Shown: positions 52,947 to 62,071 of the stretch, in pieces
Layout of the letters: the number at the start of each line of letters is the position of its first letter
Position numbering within the stretch: the first letter of the stretch is position 1
NCBI RefSeq assembly: GCF_009830945.1
Contig: NZ_VWVV01000014.1
Location: 62,001-126,000, forward strand
Length of the DNA: 64,000 nt
Direction of reading: 5' to 3'
From: Nocardiopsis sp. FR4
GTDB taxonomy: Bacteria; Actinomycetota; Actinomycetes; Streptosporangiales; Streptosporangiaceae
Notes under the pieces: generated by a model
Databases searched by the model: none
The model's input: only the letters and a program-made list of their open reading frames with translations
Told to the model about the DNA's origin: nothing
Made by a program: the position numbers and the translations under genes

Positions 52947-53465
52947 TCAGTCCGACTCGAAGTCGTCACACGTGAGCGGGGCGCCCGAGTCGCCGTCCGA
53001 CCAGATCACCGTGTGCGTTCCGGCGGCGGGGGAGTCCGGGGCCTCCGCGAAGTCGTCGGGGTAGCCGATCCGGGTCCACTCACCCGGAACGGCCGTCGCC
53101 GTGGCGGTGGCCCCCTCCCCGCCGGGGCCGGTGACGGACGCCGTCACCGAGGTGGTGTCCGTGCCCTCGGGCACCAGGACGCCCAGTTCGACCGAGCCGT
53201 CCGCCTCCGATCGCGGCGCCTCCGTCCGCCAGGGGTCGGTGCCCGGGGCCTCCACCGGGGGGACGCACGTGTACCTGGACGGGTCGAAGGCGGTGTCGGG
53301 GAGGCCGAGGCCGGGGGCCCCGCCCTGGACGGACGTGCGCACGCCCTCGGCGATCATCTCGGCGAGCCGCTCGGGGCTGTGCTCGTGGCCGCCGCCGCAG
53401 GCGGTGAGCAGCAGTACGGCCGTGACGCACACGGAGGCGGTTTTCGTGGTCAGCACACGTCGCAC
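52947..53465 (-). CDS. Putative lipoprotein of unknown function
   Basis: The 172-residue protein has a lipobox (LLTAC, Cys at about 23) after a short hydrophobic signal, and then no recognised domain. The N-terminal GTG at 53465 lies almost inside a -10-like TAGTAT (53467-53472 on this strand), so GTG 53456 three codons later may be the true start of a leaderless mRNA. It precedes the ABC operon on the same strand by 141 bp and could be a substrate-binding or accessory component; that is inference. Confidence 0.7.
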   Translation of the reverse strand: MRRVLTTKTASVCVTAVLLLTACGGGHEHSPERLAEMIAEGVRTSVQGGAPGLGLPDTAFDPSRYTCVPPVEAPGTDPWRTEAPRSEADGSVELGVLVPEGTDTTSVTASVTGPGGEGATATATAVPGEWTRIGYPDDFAEAPDSPAAGTHTVIWSDGDSGAPLTCDDFESD

Positions 53466-53484
53466 GATACTACTCGGAGTATCG
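53465..53484 (-). promoter_or_regulatory. Palindrome over the lipoprotein promoter
   Basis: CGATACT (53465-53471) and AGTATCG (53478-53484) form a perfect 7-bp inverted repeat with 6-bp spacing that overlaps the likely -10 element. A repressor operator is plausible. Confidence 0.45.
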
Positions 53485-53517
53485 ATTAGTGCACTGAAAG
53501 TGAGAAAAGGGCGGGGC

Positions 53518-54324
53518 TCAGCTCCGCCGCAGGGGGGTGGGCCCGCCGTTGAGCCAGGTCAGCGCCTGGTCGTGCAGTACGCCGTTGGTGCACACGAGCG
53601 GTCCGCCGTCCTCGAAGCCCCCGCCGCGCAGGCTGGTGGCCCGCCCGCCCGCCTCCTCCAGGATGATCGGCAGCGGAGCGGCGTCCCACAGCGACAGCTC
53701 CGGCTCGGCGGAGATGTCCACGACGCCCTCCGCGACCATCACGTGCGACCAGAAGTCGCCGTAGGCGCGGGTGCGCCAGACCGACCGGGTCAGCCCGAGG
53801 AAGGAGTCCAGGCGGCCCTGCTCCTCCCAGCCGGTCAGCGAGGAGAAGCTCAGCGAGGCGTCCGACAGCTCCGAGACCTTCGACACGTAGCACCGCGAGG
53901 CCTTGGACAGGCTGCGGCCCTGCCAGGTGCCGCCGCCCTTGGAGGCCCACCAGCGCCGGTGCAGCGCCGGGGCCGACACGACGCCCACCACGGGGCGGTC
54001 GCCCTCCAGCAGGGCGATCAGGGTGGCCCACACCGGGACGCCCCGCACGTAGTTCTTGGTGCCGTCGATGGGATCGATGACCCACACCCGGTTGCTGTTG
54101 CCGGTCCGGCCGTACTCCTCGCCCACCACGGCGTCGCGCGGCCGGGCGCGGGAGAGCACACCGCGCAGCGTCTCCTCGACCATCCGGTCGGCCTCGGTGA
54201 CGGGGGTGAGGTCGGGCTTGGTGTCGACCACCAGGTCCAGCGCCCGGAAGCGCTTGAGCGCGAGGTCGTCGGCAGCGTCGGCGAGCACGTGGGCCAGCCG
54301 CAGATCATCGTCAAAGGACGCCAT
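53518..54324 (-). CDS. hisN: Inositol monophosphatase-family phosphatase, HisN-like
   Basis: The 268-residue protein has the IMPase metal motifs GEEYG, WVIDPIDGTKNYVRG and WDAAPLPIILEEAGG. Its overall pattern (KPDLTPVTEADRMVEE near the start) is like actinobacterial histidinol-phosphate phosphatase, which would complete His synthesis; activity on inositol phosphates cannot be excluded. The ATG at 54324 lies 8 nt after TAGCGT (54333-54338 on this strand), so a leaderless mRNA is likely. Confidence 0.88.
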   Translation of the reverse strand: MASFDDDLRLAHVLADAADDLALKRFRALDLVVDTKPDLTPVTEADRMVEETLRGVLSRARPRDAVVGEEYGRTGNSNRVWVIDPIDGTKNYVRGVPVWATLIALLEGDRPVVGVVSAPALHRRWWASKGGGTWQGRSLSKASRCYVSKVSELSDASLSFSSLTGWEEQGRLDSFLGLTRSVWRTRAYGDFWSHVMVAEGVVDISAEPELSLWDAAPLPIILEEAGGRATSLRGGGFEDGGPLVCTNGVLHDQALTWLNGGPTPLRRS

Positions 54325-54452
54325 GAGCGGTAACGCTACCCTCCCGGGCACGAACATGGCCAAAGCAGAACCCGCGCGTGACCAGAGTGTTAGTTGCGTA
54401 CCGACCGGTCGCGGGGGTGCCGCCCGCGGCGGCGGATGCGAGGATGGAGGGC

Positions 54453-55037
54453 ATGGACACCGTGAACGGACAGAGGCGCGCCGAGGGCGTCCCGGTACGG
54501 GAGCGGTTGATGGACGCCGCCTACGCCGAGGTCGTCTCCGGCGGGTGGGCCGACCGGCGCATGGCGGACATCGCCGCGGTCGCCCACGTGTCCCGGCAGA
54601 CCCTGTACAACGTGTTCGGCAGCAAGGAGGGCCTGCTCCAGGCCGTGGTGGTGCGTGAGGTCAACGCGCTGCTGGACAGGGTGGTGCGCCTCCTGGAGGA
54701 GGAGGGCGAGGACCCGCCGCACGCGGTGAGCCGGGCCACCCTCCTGGTGCTGCTGTCGGCCCGGGACAACCCGCTGTTGCGCGCGGTGGTCACCGGGGAC
54801 CACGAACTGCTCCCCGTGCTGACCACGCGCTCGGAGCCCCTGCTGGAGGTCCTGGGTGAGCGCATCACCGCCCTGCTCGCCGAGCGCTGTCCCGACCTGC
54901 CCGCCTCGGAGGCCGAGGCCGCCGCCGACGTCGCGCTGCGCCTGACGGTGTCGTACTCGCTGCAGCCGATCGACCCGGACGAGGCCGCGCGCCGGGTCGA
55001 GACGGTGGTGCACGGGATGCTGCTGGTCGGCCGCTGA
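54453..55037 (+). CDS. TetR-family transcriptional regulator
   Basis: The 194-residue protein has the TetR domain (about 15-60: RERLMDAAYAEVVSGGWADRRMADIAAVAHVSRQTLYNVFGSKEGL, given here in parts as seen) and a C-terminal helical domain. The ATG at 54453 is 7 nt after GAGGAT (54440-54445), a weak -10; ATG 54444 is an alternative. It is divergent from hisN and precedes the DUF2087 gene by 15 bp. Confidence 0.88.
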   Translation: MDTVNGQRRAEGVPVRERLMDAAYAEVVSGGWADRRMADIAAVAHVSRQTLYNVFGSKEGLLQAVVVREVNALLDRVVRLLEEEGEDPPHAVSRATLLVLLSARDNPLLRAVVTGDHELLPVLTTRSEPLLEVLGERITALLAERCPDLPASEAEAAADVALRLTVSYSLQPIDPDEAARRVETVVHGMLLVGR

Positions 55038-55052
55038 GAAGGGGTGGCGGGC

Positions 55053-55343
55053 GTGCTGGACGGATCGCTGACCGAGCGCGAGCGCCAAAAGGTGCTGCGA
55101 GCCTACATGCCGGACGGGCGGATCACCGCGATACCGGTGCGCCGTCCCGCCCGGCTGGTCCTGCTCGACCAGGTCGCCCGCGCCTTCGAACCCGGGGTCC
55201 GCTACAGCGAGGCCGAGGTCAACGCGGTCCTGCGGGACTTCAGCGCCAACGTGTCGGTGCTGCGCCGCGGCCTGCTCGACGAGGGGTTCATGGAGCACGA
55301 CCGCACCCGGTACTGGCGCTGCGGCGGCACCGTCGAGGTGTGA
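55053..55343 (+). CDS. DUF2087-domain protein
   Basis: This 96-residue protein is a winged-helix-like DUF2087 domain: YMPDGRITAIPVRRPARLVLLD, YSEAEVNAVLRDFSANV, LLDEGFMEHDRTRYWR. Such domains often follow regulators or stand alone and are thought to bind DNA. It is probably co-transcribed with the TetR gene. GTG 55053 with AAGGGG 8 nt upstream is preferred to GTG 55044. Confidence 0.85.
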   Translation: MLDGSLTERERQKVLRAYMPDGRITAIPVRRPARLVLLDQVARAFEPGVRYSEAEVNAVLRDFSANVSVLRRGLLDEGFMEHDRTRYWRCGGTVEV

Positions 55344-55367
55344 GGGCGGGGTTCCCCGGCACGGTGT

Positions 55368-56258
55368 TCAGGCGGTGGGGCGGGTCAGCAGGTCGACGAG
55401 CCCCGTGCCGTCCTCGTCGCCGTGGCCCCGGGCCAGGCGGCGCTCCATGAGCCGCGCGTACGGGGCCAGGAGTTCGGTGCTCACCCCCTGCTCCTCGGCG
55501 GTGCGAAGCAGGGTCTGGTTGCCCCGCGCCTGCATGGCCAGGTTGGAGACCACGCCCGTGGTGTAGTCCCCCGTCTCCAGGCGTTCGGCGGTCTCCGGCA
55601 CGCTCGCGAGCATCGCGACGAGCCACTCCGAGAGCAGGGCGGCGAAGTCCTTCAGGGGCACCTCCTCGTTCCGGACCAGGGCGAAGGCGTGCGTGATCCC
55701 GGCGAACATGCCGCTCATCGCGCTGAGCAGCGCCACGTCGTGCAGGTCGGCCAGCCCGGGGTCCGCGCCGACGAAGCGGGCGCCGACGGCCGCTCCGAGG
55801 ACGGCCTCGTGCTCGCGGAAGGCCTCGGGGGAGCCGCCGTAGAACACGTAGCCGCCCGAGGCGGGGCGGCCGACCATGGGCGGAACCGCCATGACGCCCC
55901 CGCTGAGGAAGCGGGCAACCCGCTTCCGCGCCCACGCGGCCCGCGCCCTGGCCTGTTCCGGGGTGCTGGTGGTGACGTTGACCAGGTCCCGGCCCGCCAG
56001 GTCGGTGCCGTCGAGCGCCGCACCGACGGACGCGTCGTCCAGGAGGCAGGTGACCACGAGCGGGCTGGCCGCGACCGCCTCCGCGGCCGTGGCGGCGACC
56101 ACCGCGCCCTCGGCGGCCAGGGGTTCGGCGCGGGCGGGGGTCCGGTTCCAGACGGTCGGCGGGTACCCGGCGGCGAGCCAGGCGCGGGCGAGGGCGGTGC
56201 CCATGTCCCCCAGGCCGAGCAGGGAGAGGCGGGTGCTGTTCACGGTGTCGTCGGTCAT
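55368..56258 (-). CDS. NAD(P)-dependent oxidoreductase, imine-reductase-like
   Basis: The 296-residue protein has a Rossmann motif (LLGLGDMGTALARAWLAAG) followed by TVWNRTPARAEPL, the beta-hydroxyacid dehydrogenase/6PGDH-type N-domain. Its helical C-terminal domain (AFALVRNEEVPLKDFAALLSEWL) is like the imine reductase/reductive aminase family. Natural substrates are rarely known. The ATG at 56258 opens the family's usual start. The divergent HxlR regulator shares its promoter region. Confidence 0.85.
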   Translation of the reverse strand: MTDDTVNSTRLSLLGLGDMGTALARAWLAAGYPPTVWNRTPARAEPLAAEGAVVAATAAEAVAASPLVVTCLLDDASVGAALDGTDLAGRDLVNVTTSTPEQARARAAWARKRVARFLSGGVMAVPPMVGRPASGGYVFYGGSPEAFREHEAVLGAAVGARFVGADPGLADLHDVALLSAMSGMFAGITHAFALVRNEEVPLKDFAALLSEWLVAMLASVPETAERLETGDYTTGVVSNLAMQARGNQTLLRTAEEQGVSTELLAPYARLMERRLARGHGDEDGTGLVDLLTRPTA

Positions 56259-56353
56259 ACCGACTAGGCTCGTACCGCTGGGGAGTACGGACAAGTACGC
56301 ACTTCGGAGTGGGCGCTTACTCCGGGGTGAGCGTGCGGGTGGGAGGGACGGCG
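56259..56353. promoter_or_regulatory. Shared promoter/operator between the imine-reductase-like and HxlR genes
   Basis: The 95-bp gap contains the imperfect palindrome AAGT-ACGC-ACTT (56293-56304), flanked by GGAGTA (56282-56287) and TACTCC (56318-56323) as a wider inverted pair. These are candidates for HxlR binding. Confidence 0.4.
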
Positions 56354-56746
56354 ATGGCGGTCGTGCGCAGGCCCGGCGCTTACCACTGCGGTATCGACGC
56401 CGCGATGGACGTCATCGGGGGCAGATGGAAGGTCCTCGTCCTGTGGGCCCTGGAGGAGCGGCCGCGCCGCTTCGGTGAACCGCGCCGGATGCTCGGCGGC
56501 GTCACCGAGAAGGTCCTGGCCGCGCACCTGCGCGAGCTGGAGGCGGACGGGATCGTGCACCGCGAGGACTTCGGCGAGGTGCCGCCCCGGGTGGAGTACT
56601 CCCTGACCGCGCGCGGCAGGTCGCTGAACGAGGCGCTGGAGCCCCTGGGCGACTGGGGGCGCGAGCACGTCATCGGCGCGGAGGAGGCGGCTTCCGGAAC
56701 AGCCGCCGCTTCGCCCCGTGCGCGCCCGACGCCCGGCGACGCCTGA
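56354..56746 (+). CDS. HxlR-family winged-helix regulator
   Basis: The 130-residue protein has the HxlR pattern: a single Cys in YHCGIDAAMDVIGGRWKV, then WALEERPRRFGE, GVTEKVLAAHLRELEADGIV and VPPRVEYSLTARG. HxlR proteins typically sense redox or electrophiles through that Cys and control a divergent oxidoreductase. GGAGG at 56342-56346 fixes the ATG. Its 3' end overlaps the convergent small membrane protein gene by 77 bp. Confidence 0.92.
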   Translation: MAVVRRPGAYHCGIDAAMDVIGGRWKVLVLWALEERPRRFGEPRRMLGGVTEKVLAAHLRELEADGIVHREDFGEVPPRVEYSLTARGRSLNEALEPLGDWGREHVIGAEEAASGTAAASPRARPTPGDA

Positions 56747-56933
56747 GCAGCCGTACCAGGTACCAGAGCTGGAACAGGAGCACGACCCCGGCCAGGCCCG
56801 TGAGCAGCCAGGGCAGGAGCGTGAGCTCGGGGCCGCCGCGGTCCCGCCACATCATCGGGCCCACGCTCGCGATGACCATGAGGCTGACCGTCCCGCCCGC
56901 GAGCGAGCCCACGGCCCTGTCGTTGTCGCGCAC
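56670..56933 (-). CDS. Small two-helix membrane protein after rsgA
   Basis: The 87-residue frame has two hydrophobic segments (about 12-28 and 38-62) and a strongly basic tail (LLRRRRASGAHGAKRRLFRK). The GTG start lies 9 bp after the rsgA stop with GAGGAG before it. Its last 77 bp overlap the end of the HxlR gene, so one of the two 3' ends is unusual. No function is recognised. Confidence 0.6.
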   Translation of the reverse strand: MRDNDRAVGSLAGGTVSLMVIASVGPMMWRDRGGPELTLLPWLLTGLAGVVLLFQLWYLVRLLRRRRASGAHGAKRRLFRKPPPPRR

Positions 56934-56942
56934 GGACCGGGC

Positions 56943-57941
56943 CTACTCCTCGTCCCCGCCCTCGCGGCTGGCCAGCAGGCGGCGCAGCGAGGCCACCCGG
57001 TCCGGGTCCAGCTCGCCGCGGTCCAGGGCCGCCTGGATCGCGCAGTCGGAGGCGTCGGGCTGGTGTGAACAGCCGGCCGGGCAGTCCTCGGCGGCCTCGG
57101 CCAGGTCGGGGAAGCCCTCGACGATCTCCTCCGGGTCGATGTGCGCCAGGCCGAAACTGCGCACGCCCGGGGTATCGATGAGCCAACCGCCCTCGAAGGG
57201 CAGCGCGGCGGCGGAGGTGGAGGTGTGGCGGCCCCGGCCGGTGACCGCGTTGACGTGGCCCACGGCCCGGTCGGTACCCGGCACGAGCCGGTTGACCAGG
57301 GTGGACTTGCCGACCCCGGAGGAGCCGACGAGGACGGTGGTGCGGCCCGCCAGCCGGGCGCGCAGGCCGGTGAGGTCGCCCTCGGGGCTGAGCACCTGGT
57401 AGGGCAGGCCCAGGGGCTCGTACACGCGCAGGAGCTCGTCCGGGCTGGCCAGGTCGGCCTTGGTCAGGCACAGGAGCGGGTCCAGCCCGGCGTCGTAGGC
57501 GGCCACCAGGCAGCGGTCCACGAAGCGCGGCTGCGGGGCGGGGTCGGCGAGCGCGCAGACGATGGCCAGCTGGTCGGCGTTGGCCACGATCACCCGCTCG
57601 ACCGGGTCGGTGTCGTCGGCGGTGCGCCGCAGCACGGACTCGCGTTCCCGGACCCGGACGATCCGGGCCAGGGTGTCGGGTCTGCCGGACAGGTCGCCCA
57701 CCAGGTCGACCCGGTCACCGACCACGATCGAGCCGCGGCCGAGCTCGCGGGCCTTCATCGCCACCACGGGCACCCCCCGGACCAGGCAGCGGTACCGGCC
57801 CCGGTCCACGGCCGTGACCATGCCCTCCACGGCGTTCTCGTGCTTGGGCCGGTTGCGGGTGCGGGGTCGGGACCCGCCCCGGGCGCGTACGCGGATGTCG
57901 TCCTCGTCCAGGTGGCGTCCCCCGCCCCGCGTGCGGCTCAT
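56943..57941 (-). CDS. rsgA: Ribosome small-subunit-dependent GTPase RsgA
   Basis: This 332-residue protein has an N-terminal OB domain (about 35-95), a circularly permuted GTPase domain (LTKADL as G4 first, then G1 GSSGVGKST and G3 DTPGVRSFG) and a C-terminal zinc knuckle ([13 protein letters not shown]). It assists late 30S maturation. The N-terminal 30 residues are very basic. Its ATG overlaps the aroA stop (ATGA), so the genes are translated together. Confidence 0.95.
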   Translation of the reverse strand: MSRTRGGGRHLDEDDIRVRARGGSRPRTRNRPKHENAVEGMVTAVDRGRYRCLVRGVPVVAMKARELGRGSIVVGDRVDLVGDLSGRPDTLARIVRVRERESVLRRTADDTDPVERVIVANADQLAIVCALADPAPQPRFVDRCLVAAYDAGLDPLLCLTKADLASPDELLRVYEPLGLPYQVLSPEGDLTGLRARLAGRTTVLVGSSGVGKSTLVNRLVPGTDRAVGHVNAVTGRGRHTSTSAAALPFEGGWLIDTPGVRSFGLAHIDPEEIVEGFPDLAEAAEDCPAGCSHQPDASDCAIQAALDRGELDPDRVASLRRLLASREGGDEE

Positions 57942-59272
57942 GCCAGGACCTCCGCCCACAGGCCGGGGAAGTCGGGCAGGGTCTTGCGCGTGGTGGCGAT
58001 GTTCTCCACCTCCACCCCGGGCACCGCGAGCCCGATCACCGCGCCGGAGGTGGCCATCCGGTGGTCGTCGTAGGAGTGGAAGACCCCGCCGCGCAGGGGG
58101 CGCGGTGTGATGACGAGCCCGTCGGGGAGCTCCTCGGCCTCGCCGCCCAGCCGGTTGATCTCGGCGGCCAGTGCGGCGATGCGGTCGGTCTCGTGGCGGC
58201 GCAGGTGCGCGATGCCGGTCAGCCGGGAGGGCGTGGCGGCCAGGGCGGCCACGGCGGCGATGGTGGGGGTCAGCTCGCCGACGTCGCGCAGGTCGGCCTC
58301 GATGCCCAGGATCCGCCCGGTGCCGCGCAGGGTGAGCCCCTCCGGCGAGCGGGACACCTCCCCGCCCATGCGGGTGAACAGCGAGCGCAGGGCGTCGCCG
58401 GCCTGGGTGGTGTGCTCCGGCCAGCCCTCGACGGTGACCTCGCCGCCGCTGACCAGGGCGGCCGCGAGGAAGGGCGCGGCGTTGGACAGGTCGGGTTCGA
58501 CGGTGATGTCGCTGACCTTGACCGGCCCCGGCTCGACCCGCCAGGAGTTCTCGCCCGTGGTCACCGCCACCCCGGCCGCCCGCAGCATCTCCACGGTCAT
58601 GTCCAGGTGCGGCTGGGAGGGCACGGGGGGACCGGAGTGGCGCACGTGCACGCCCTCGGTGAAGCGGGCGCCGCTCAACAACAGGGCCGAGACGAACTGC
58701 GAGGAGCCGGAGGCGTCCAGGGTGACCTCGCCGCCGCGCACGGCACCGGTGCCGTGGATGGTCATGGGCAGGGCGCCCCGGCCGCCGTCGTCGATCCGCG
58801 CGCCCAGCGCCCGCAGGGCGTTGAGGAGCTCGCCCACGGGCCGCTCCCGGGCGCGCGGGTCGCCGTCGAAGTCCACGGTGCCCGAGGCCAGCGCGGCCAG
58901 CGGCGGTACGAACCGCATCACCGTGCCCGCGTTGCCCACGTCGACCGAGGCCGGGCCGCGCAGTGGCGCGGGGGTGACCAGCAGGTCCCCGGACCCGCCG
59001 GAGCCCTCCGCCGGGGCGACCGCCGCGCCCAGGGCGCGCAGGGCGCCGGCCATCAGCTCGCTGTCCCGGCTGACCAGGGGGCGCCGCACCAGGCAGGGCG
59101 TCTCCGACAGCGCGGCCAGGACCAGGGCGCGGTTGGTCATCGACTTGGACCCCGGCAGGCCGATCCGGGCGCGCACCGGCCCCCGCGCGGTGGGCGCGGG
59201 CCAGTGGCCGGAGGGCGCGGAGGTGGCGGAACCGGTGGGACGGGCGGGCTGCGGGGACGCGGAGTCAGGCAT
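57938..59272 (-). CDS. aroA: 3-phosphoshikimate 1-carboxyvinyltransferase (EPSP synthase)
   Basis: The 444-residue protein has the EPSPS motifs [48 protein letters not shown] and [10 protein letters not shown]. It makes EPSP from shikimate-3-phosphate and PEP in aromatic amino-acid synthesis. The N-terminal 25 residues before the domain are Ser/Pro/Ala rich. The ATG at 59272 is 7 nt after TAACCT (59280-59285 on this strand), suggesting a leaderless mRNA. The aroA-rsgA order is common in actinobacteria. Confidence 0.95.
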   Translation of the reverse strand: MPDSASPQPARPTGSATSAPSGHWPAPTARGPVRARIGLPGSKSMTNRALVLAALSETPCLVRRPLVSRDSELMAGALRALGAAVAPAEGSGGSGDLLVTPAPLRGPASVDVGNAGTVMRFVPPLAALASGTVDFDGDPRARERPVGELLNALRALGARIDDGGRGALPMTIHGTGAVRGGEVTLDASGSSQFVSALLLSGARFTEGVHVRHSGPPVPSQPHLDMTVEMLRAAGVAVTTGENSWRVEPGPVKVSDITVEPDLSNAAPFLAAALVSGGEVTVEGWPEHTTQAGDALRSLFTRMGGEVSRSPEGLTLRGTGRILGIEADLRDVGELTPTIAAVAALAATPSRLTGIAHLRRHETDRIAALAAEINRLGGEAEELPDGLVITPRPLRGGVFHSYDDHRMATSGAVIGLAVPGVEVENIATTRKTLPDFPGLWAEVLA

Positions 59273-59387
59273 GTATCCAAGGTTATCGGGACCGGGGGGA
59301 GTCCAGGGGAGGAGCCGGGGGCTGGGGGCGACCCGTGCGGGGGAGCGAAGTCCGGACGATCCGGGACGGACGTATCCTTGGGAGGCC

Positions 59388-60572
59388 ATGGTGTATCTGG
59401 ATCACGCAGCCACGACCGAGATCCGCCCCGAGGTGGTCGCCGACGTGGCGGCCGAGCTCGGCGCCCTCGGCAACCCGTCGTCCCTGCACGGCCACGGGCG
59501 CGCCGCCCGCCGCACGGTCGAGGAGGCCCGCGAGCGCGTCGCCGGGGCGCTCGGCTGCACCCCGCACGAGGTGGTCTTCACCGGCGGCGGCACCGAGTCG
59601 AACAACATCGCCCTCAAGGGGCTGTACTGGGCCCGCAACGCCGGCGACACCGCGCCGCGCAGGCCCAGGATCCTCACCAGCGCCATCGAGCACCACGCCG
59701 CCCTGGACCCCGCCCACTGGATGGCCGAGCACCAGGGCGCGGTCCACGAGAAGCTGCCCGTGGACGCCGCGGGCCGGGTGAGCCCGGCGTCGCTGCGGGA
59801 GGCGGTCGAGGGCGGGGCGGGACCGGACTCCGTCGCCCTGGTGTCGGTGATGTGGGCCAACAACGAGGTGGGCACGGTGCAGCCGGTGGCCGAGCTCGCC
59901 GCCGTCGCCGCCGAGTACGGCATCCCCTTCCACACCGACGCGGTGCAGGCCGTGGGCGCCGAACCCGTCGACTTCGCCGCGAGCGGGGTGAGCGCCCTGA
60001 CGGTCACCGGCCACAAGCTCGGCGGCCCGGTGGGCGCGGGCGCGCTGCTGGTCGCGCGCGGCCTGGCCCCGGTGCCGGTCCTGCACGGCGGCGGGCAGGA
60101 GCGCGACATCCGCTCGGGCACCCTGGCGCCGCCGCTCCTGCGCGGCCTGGCCACCGCCGTCCACCTGGCGGTCGCCGAGCGCGAGGAGCACGCCAAGCAC
60201 CTGGCGGCCCTGCGCGACGAGCTGGAGGAGCGGGTCCGCGAGGCGGTCCCCGACGTGGTCGTCAACGGGGACCCGGAGCACCGGCTGCCGGGGATCTCGC
60301 ACCTGTCCTTCCCCGGCTGCGAGGGCGACGCCCTCCTGATGCTCCTGGACGCCAAGGGCATCTCCTGTTCGACCGGGTCGGCCTGTTCGGCCGGGGTGGC
60401 CCAGCCCAGCCACGTGCTGCTGGAGATGGGCGCCGACCCCGACACCGCGCTCAGCAGCCTGCGGCTGTCGCTGGGGCGCACCTCCACCCGAGAGGACGTC
60501 GCGGCCTTCGCGATGGCGATCGGACCAGCCGTGGAGCGCGCCCGCGCGGCCCGGGCCAAGCGCCGCCACTGA
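59388..60572 (+). CDS. Cysteine desulfurase (IscS/NifS family)
   Basis: The 394-residue PLP enzyme has [14 protein letters not shown] at the N-terminus, [24 protein letters not shown], the PLP lysine K210 (GHKLGGP) and the persulfide Cys333 (STGSACSAG). It supplies sulfur for tRNA thiolation or Fe-S clusters. In many actinobacteria this gene is followed by mnmA; here the next gene is convergent, so no such pairing is seen. TATCCT at 59373-59378 is a likely -10. Confidence 0.94.
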   Translation: MVYLDHAATTEIRPEVVADVAAELGALGNPSSLHGHGRAARRTVEEARERVAGALGCTPHEVVFTGGGTESNNIALKGLYWARNAGDTAPRRPRILTSAIEHHAALDPAHWMAEHQGAVHEKLPVDAAGRVSPASLREAVEGGAGPDSVALVSVMWANNEVGTVQPVAELAAVAAEYGIPFHTDAVQAVGAEPVDFAASGVSALTVTGHKLGGPVGAGALLVARGLAPVPVLHGGGQERDIRSGTLAPPLLRGLATAVHLAVAEREEHAKHLAALRDELEERVREAVPDVVVNGDPEHRLPGISHLSFPGCEGDALLMLLDAKGISCSTGSACSAGVAQPSHVLLEMGADPDTALSSLRLSLGRTSTREDVAAFAMAIGPAVERARAARAKRRH

Positions 60573-60587
60573 CCCGCGGCCCGGCGC

Positions 60588-61274
60588 CTACCCGGCCCGG
60601 TGGACCGTCACCGACTCCAGGACCACGTCCTGTACCGGGCGGTCGTTGGCGTCGGTCTCCACCTTGGCGATCCCCTCCACCACCGCCATGGACTCCTCGT
60701 CCGCGACGTGCCCGAAGATCGTGTGCTGCTCGTTCAGGTGCGGGGTCGCCTCGACGGTGATGAAGAACTGCGAGCCGTTGGTGGCCGTGCCGCCGCCGCG
60801 GTTGGCCATGGCCAGCACACCCGGCTCGTCGAACGCGCGGCCGGTTCCGACCTCGTCCTCGAAGTTGTAGCCCGGGCCGCCCGCACCGGTGCCCTCGGGG
60901 TCGCCGCCCTGGATCATGAACCCGTCGATCACCCGGTGGAACACGGTGCCGTCGTAGAACTCCGCCTCGCCCGTCACCGGGTTGGGCGCGCCCTCGCCCT
61001 CGGCCAGGCCCACGAAGTTGGCCACCGTGGTCGGGGCCTCCTCCGGGAACAGCTCCACCTCGATGTCGCCCTCGCTGGTGTGCAGGGTGGCCCCCTCGAC
61101 GTCGCTGACGTCGATGTCGGCCGGGCCCCCGGACTGCTCGGGGCCGTCGGTCGGGGAGGCCGCGCCGTCGCCGGGAGCGTCCTCGTCGGGGTCGGCGCCG
61201 TTCGCGCAGGCGGAGGTGGCGAGCAGGGCGGTGCAGGCCAGGAGGGCCGCCGCCGGGAGGGTGAGGCGCTTCAT
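60588..61274 (-). CDS. Lipoprotein cyclophilin-type peptidyl-prolyl isomerase
   Basis: This 228-residue protein has a signal peptide with lipobox (LATSAC, Cys at about 23), an Asp/Glu-rich linker (about 24-58) and a cyclophilin domain ([46 protein letters not shown]). The catalytic Arg of FHRV and the FFIT segment are present. It should act outside the membrane on secreted proteins. The ATG at 61274 opens the signal peptide. Confidence 0.93.
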   Translation of the reverse strand: MKRLTLPAAALLACTALLATSACANGADPDEDAPGDGAASPTDGPEQSGGPADIDVSDVEGATLHTSEGDIEVELFPEEAPTTVANFVGLAEGEGAPNPVTGEAEFYDGTVFHRVIDGFMIQGGDPEGTGAGGPGYNFEDEVGTGRAFDEPGVLAMANRGGGTATNGSQFFITVEATPHLNEQHTIFGHVADEESMAVVEGIAKVETDANDRPVQDVVLESVTVHRAG

Positions 61275-61360
61275 GGGTCCAACTTCCGGACGTGAGGGGT
61301 GCGTGACTGGGCGGCACACAGGGTACTCGGAGGCCGCGGGCTGCCGCGCCGCAGGGGAGC

Positions 61361-61915
61361 TCACCCGGAGTCCCCGGCCTCCCCGCCGTCCTCCCGGGCC
61401 TCGCGCTCGCGTCTGGCGCGCTCCTCCCGCTCCTGGGCCTCGCGGGCGCGCCGCCGCTGCTCCTCGGCCCGCTCACGGCAGCGGCGGAGGAACTCCTCGT
61501 CCTCCTCGGGGCTGGCGGCGCGGGCCCGGTGCGGGTGGTCGTACTCGGGGAAGGGCGGGGGAGGGCCCGCCGGGGCGCTCAGCGCGGGAGCGCGCCGCGG
61601 ACGCCCCAGGGCGAACCAGAGCAGCGCCCCGAACTTGGGCAGCAGCAGGACGACCACGGTCCAGACGGGCTTGGGCAGCAACCGGACGGAGCCGGCGTCG
61701 GAGCCGACCACGTCGAACAGGGCGTACACCCAGATGCCGAGTGAGACCACGGCGAGCAGGAGGGCGAGGTAGGCCAACGGGAGTGTCCAATCGCGGGATC
61801 GTGGGCGCCGTCCGCGGGCATGATGGGAACCACGCGTCCGGGCGGGAGCCGGGGAAGCGGCCGCGGCCGTCCCGGGCCCGTGCGGTCCCCGGACGGAGCC
61901 GTCGGCTCTTTCCAT
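61361..61915 (-). CDS. PLDc_N-type small membrane protein with charged helical tail
   Basis: The recognisable part is a two-helix module ([24 protein letters not shown], then [30 protein letters not shown]), the phospholipase-D nuclease N-terminal (PLDc_N) pattern. The C-terminus is a long Glu/Arg helix ([20 protein letters not shown]), probably a coiled coil. There is no PLD catalytic domain. The start is uncertain: ATG 61915 gives 184 residues, but the first 40 are low complexity and a later non-ATG start is possible. Confidence 0.7.
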   Translation of the reverse strand: MERADGSVRGPHGPGTAAAASPAPARTRGSHHARGRRPRSRDWTLPLAYLALLLAVVSLGIWVYALFDVVGSDAGSVRLLPKPVWTVVVLLLPKFGALLWFALGRPRRAPALSAPAGPPPPFPEYDHPHRARAASPEEDEEFLRRCRERAEEQRRRAREAQEREERARREREAREDGGEAGDSG

Positions 61916-62071
61916 GATGCGTCAATGACTTACCACGGATCGCCGCACCCGTCCTGTCGCTTGACCACGGGCCCCGGCACGGGAGAGGGTCATGGGAACG
62001 GTGGCGACGGGTCCGGGACGCCGAGACCCGCGGACATGCCGGTCCGTCGGGCGACGGAGGAGGTTTTGGGA

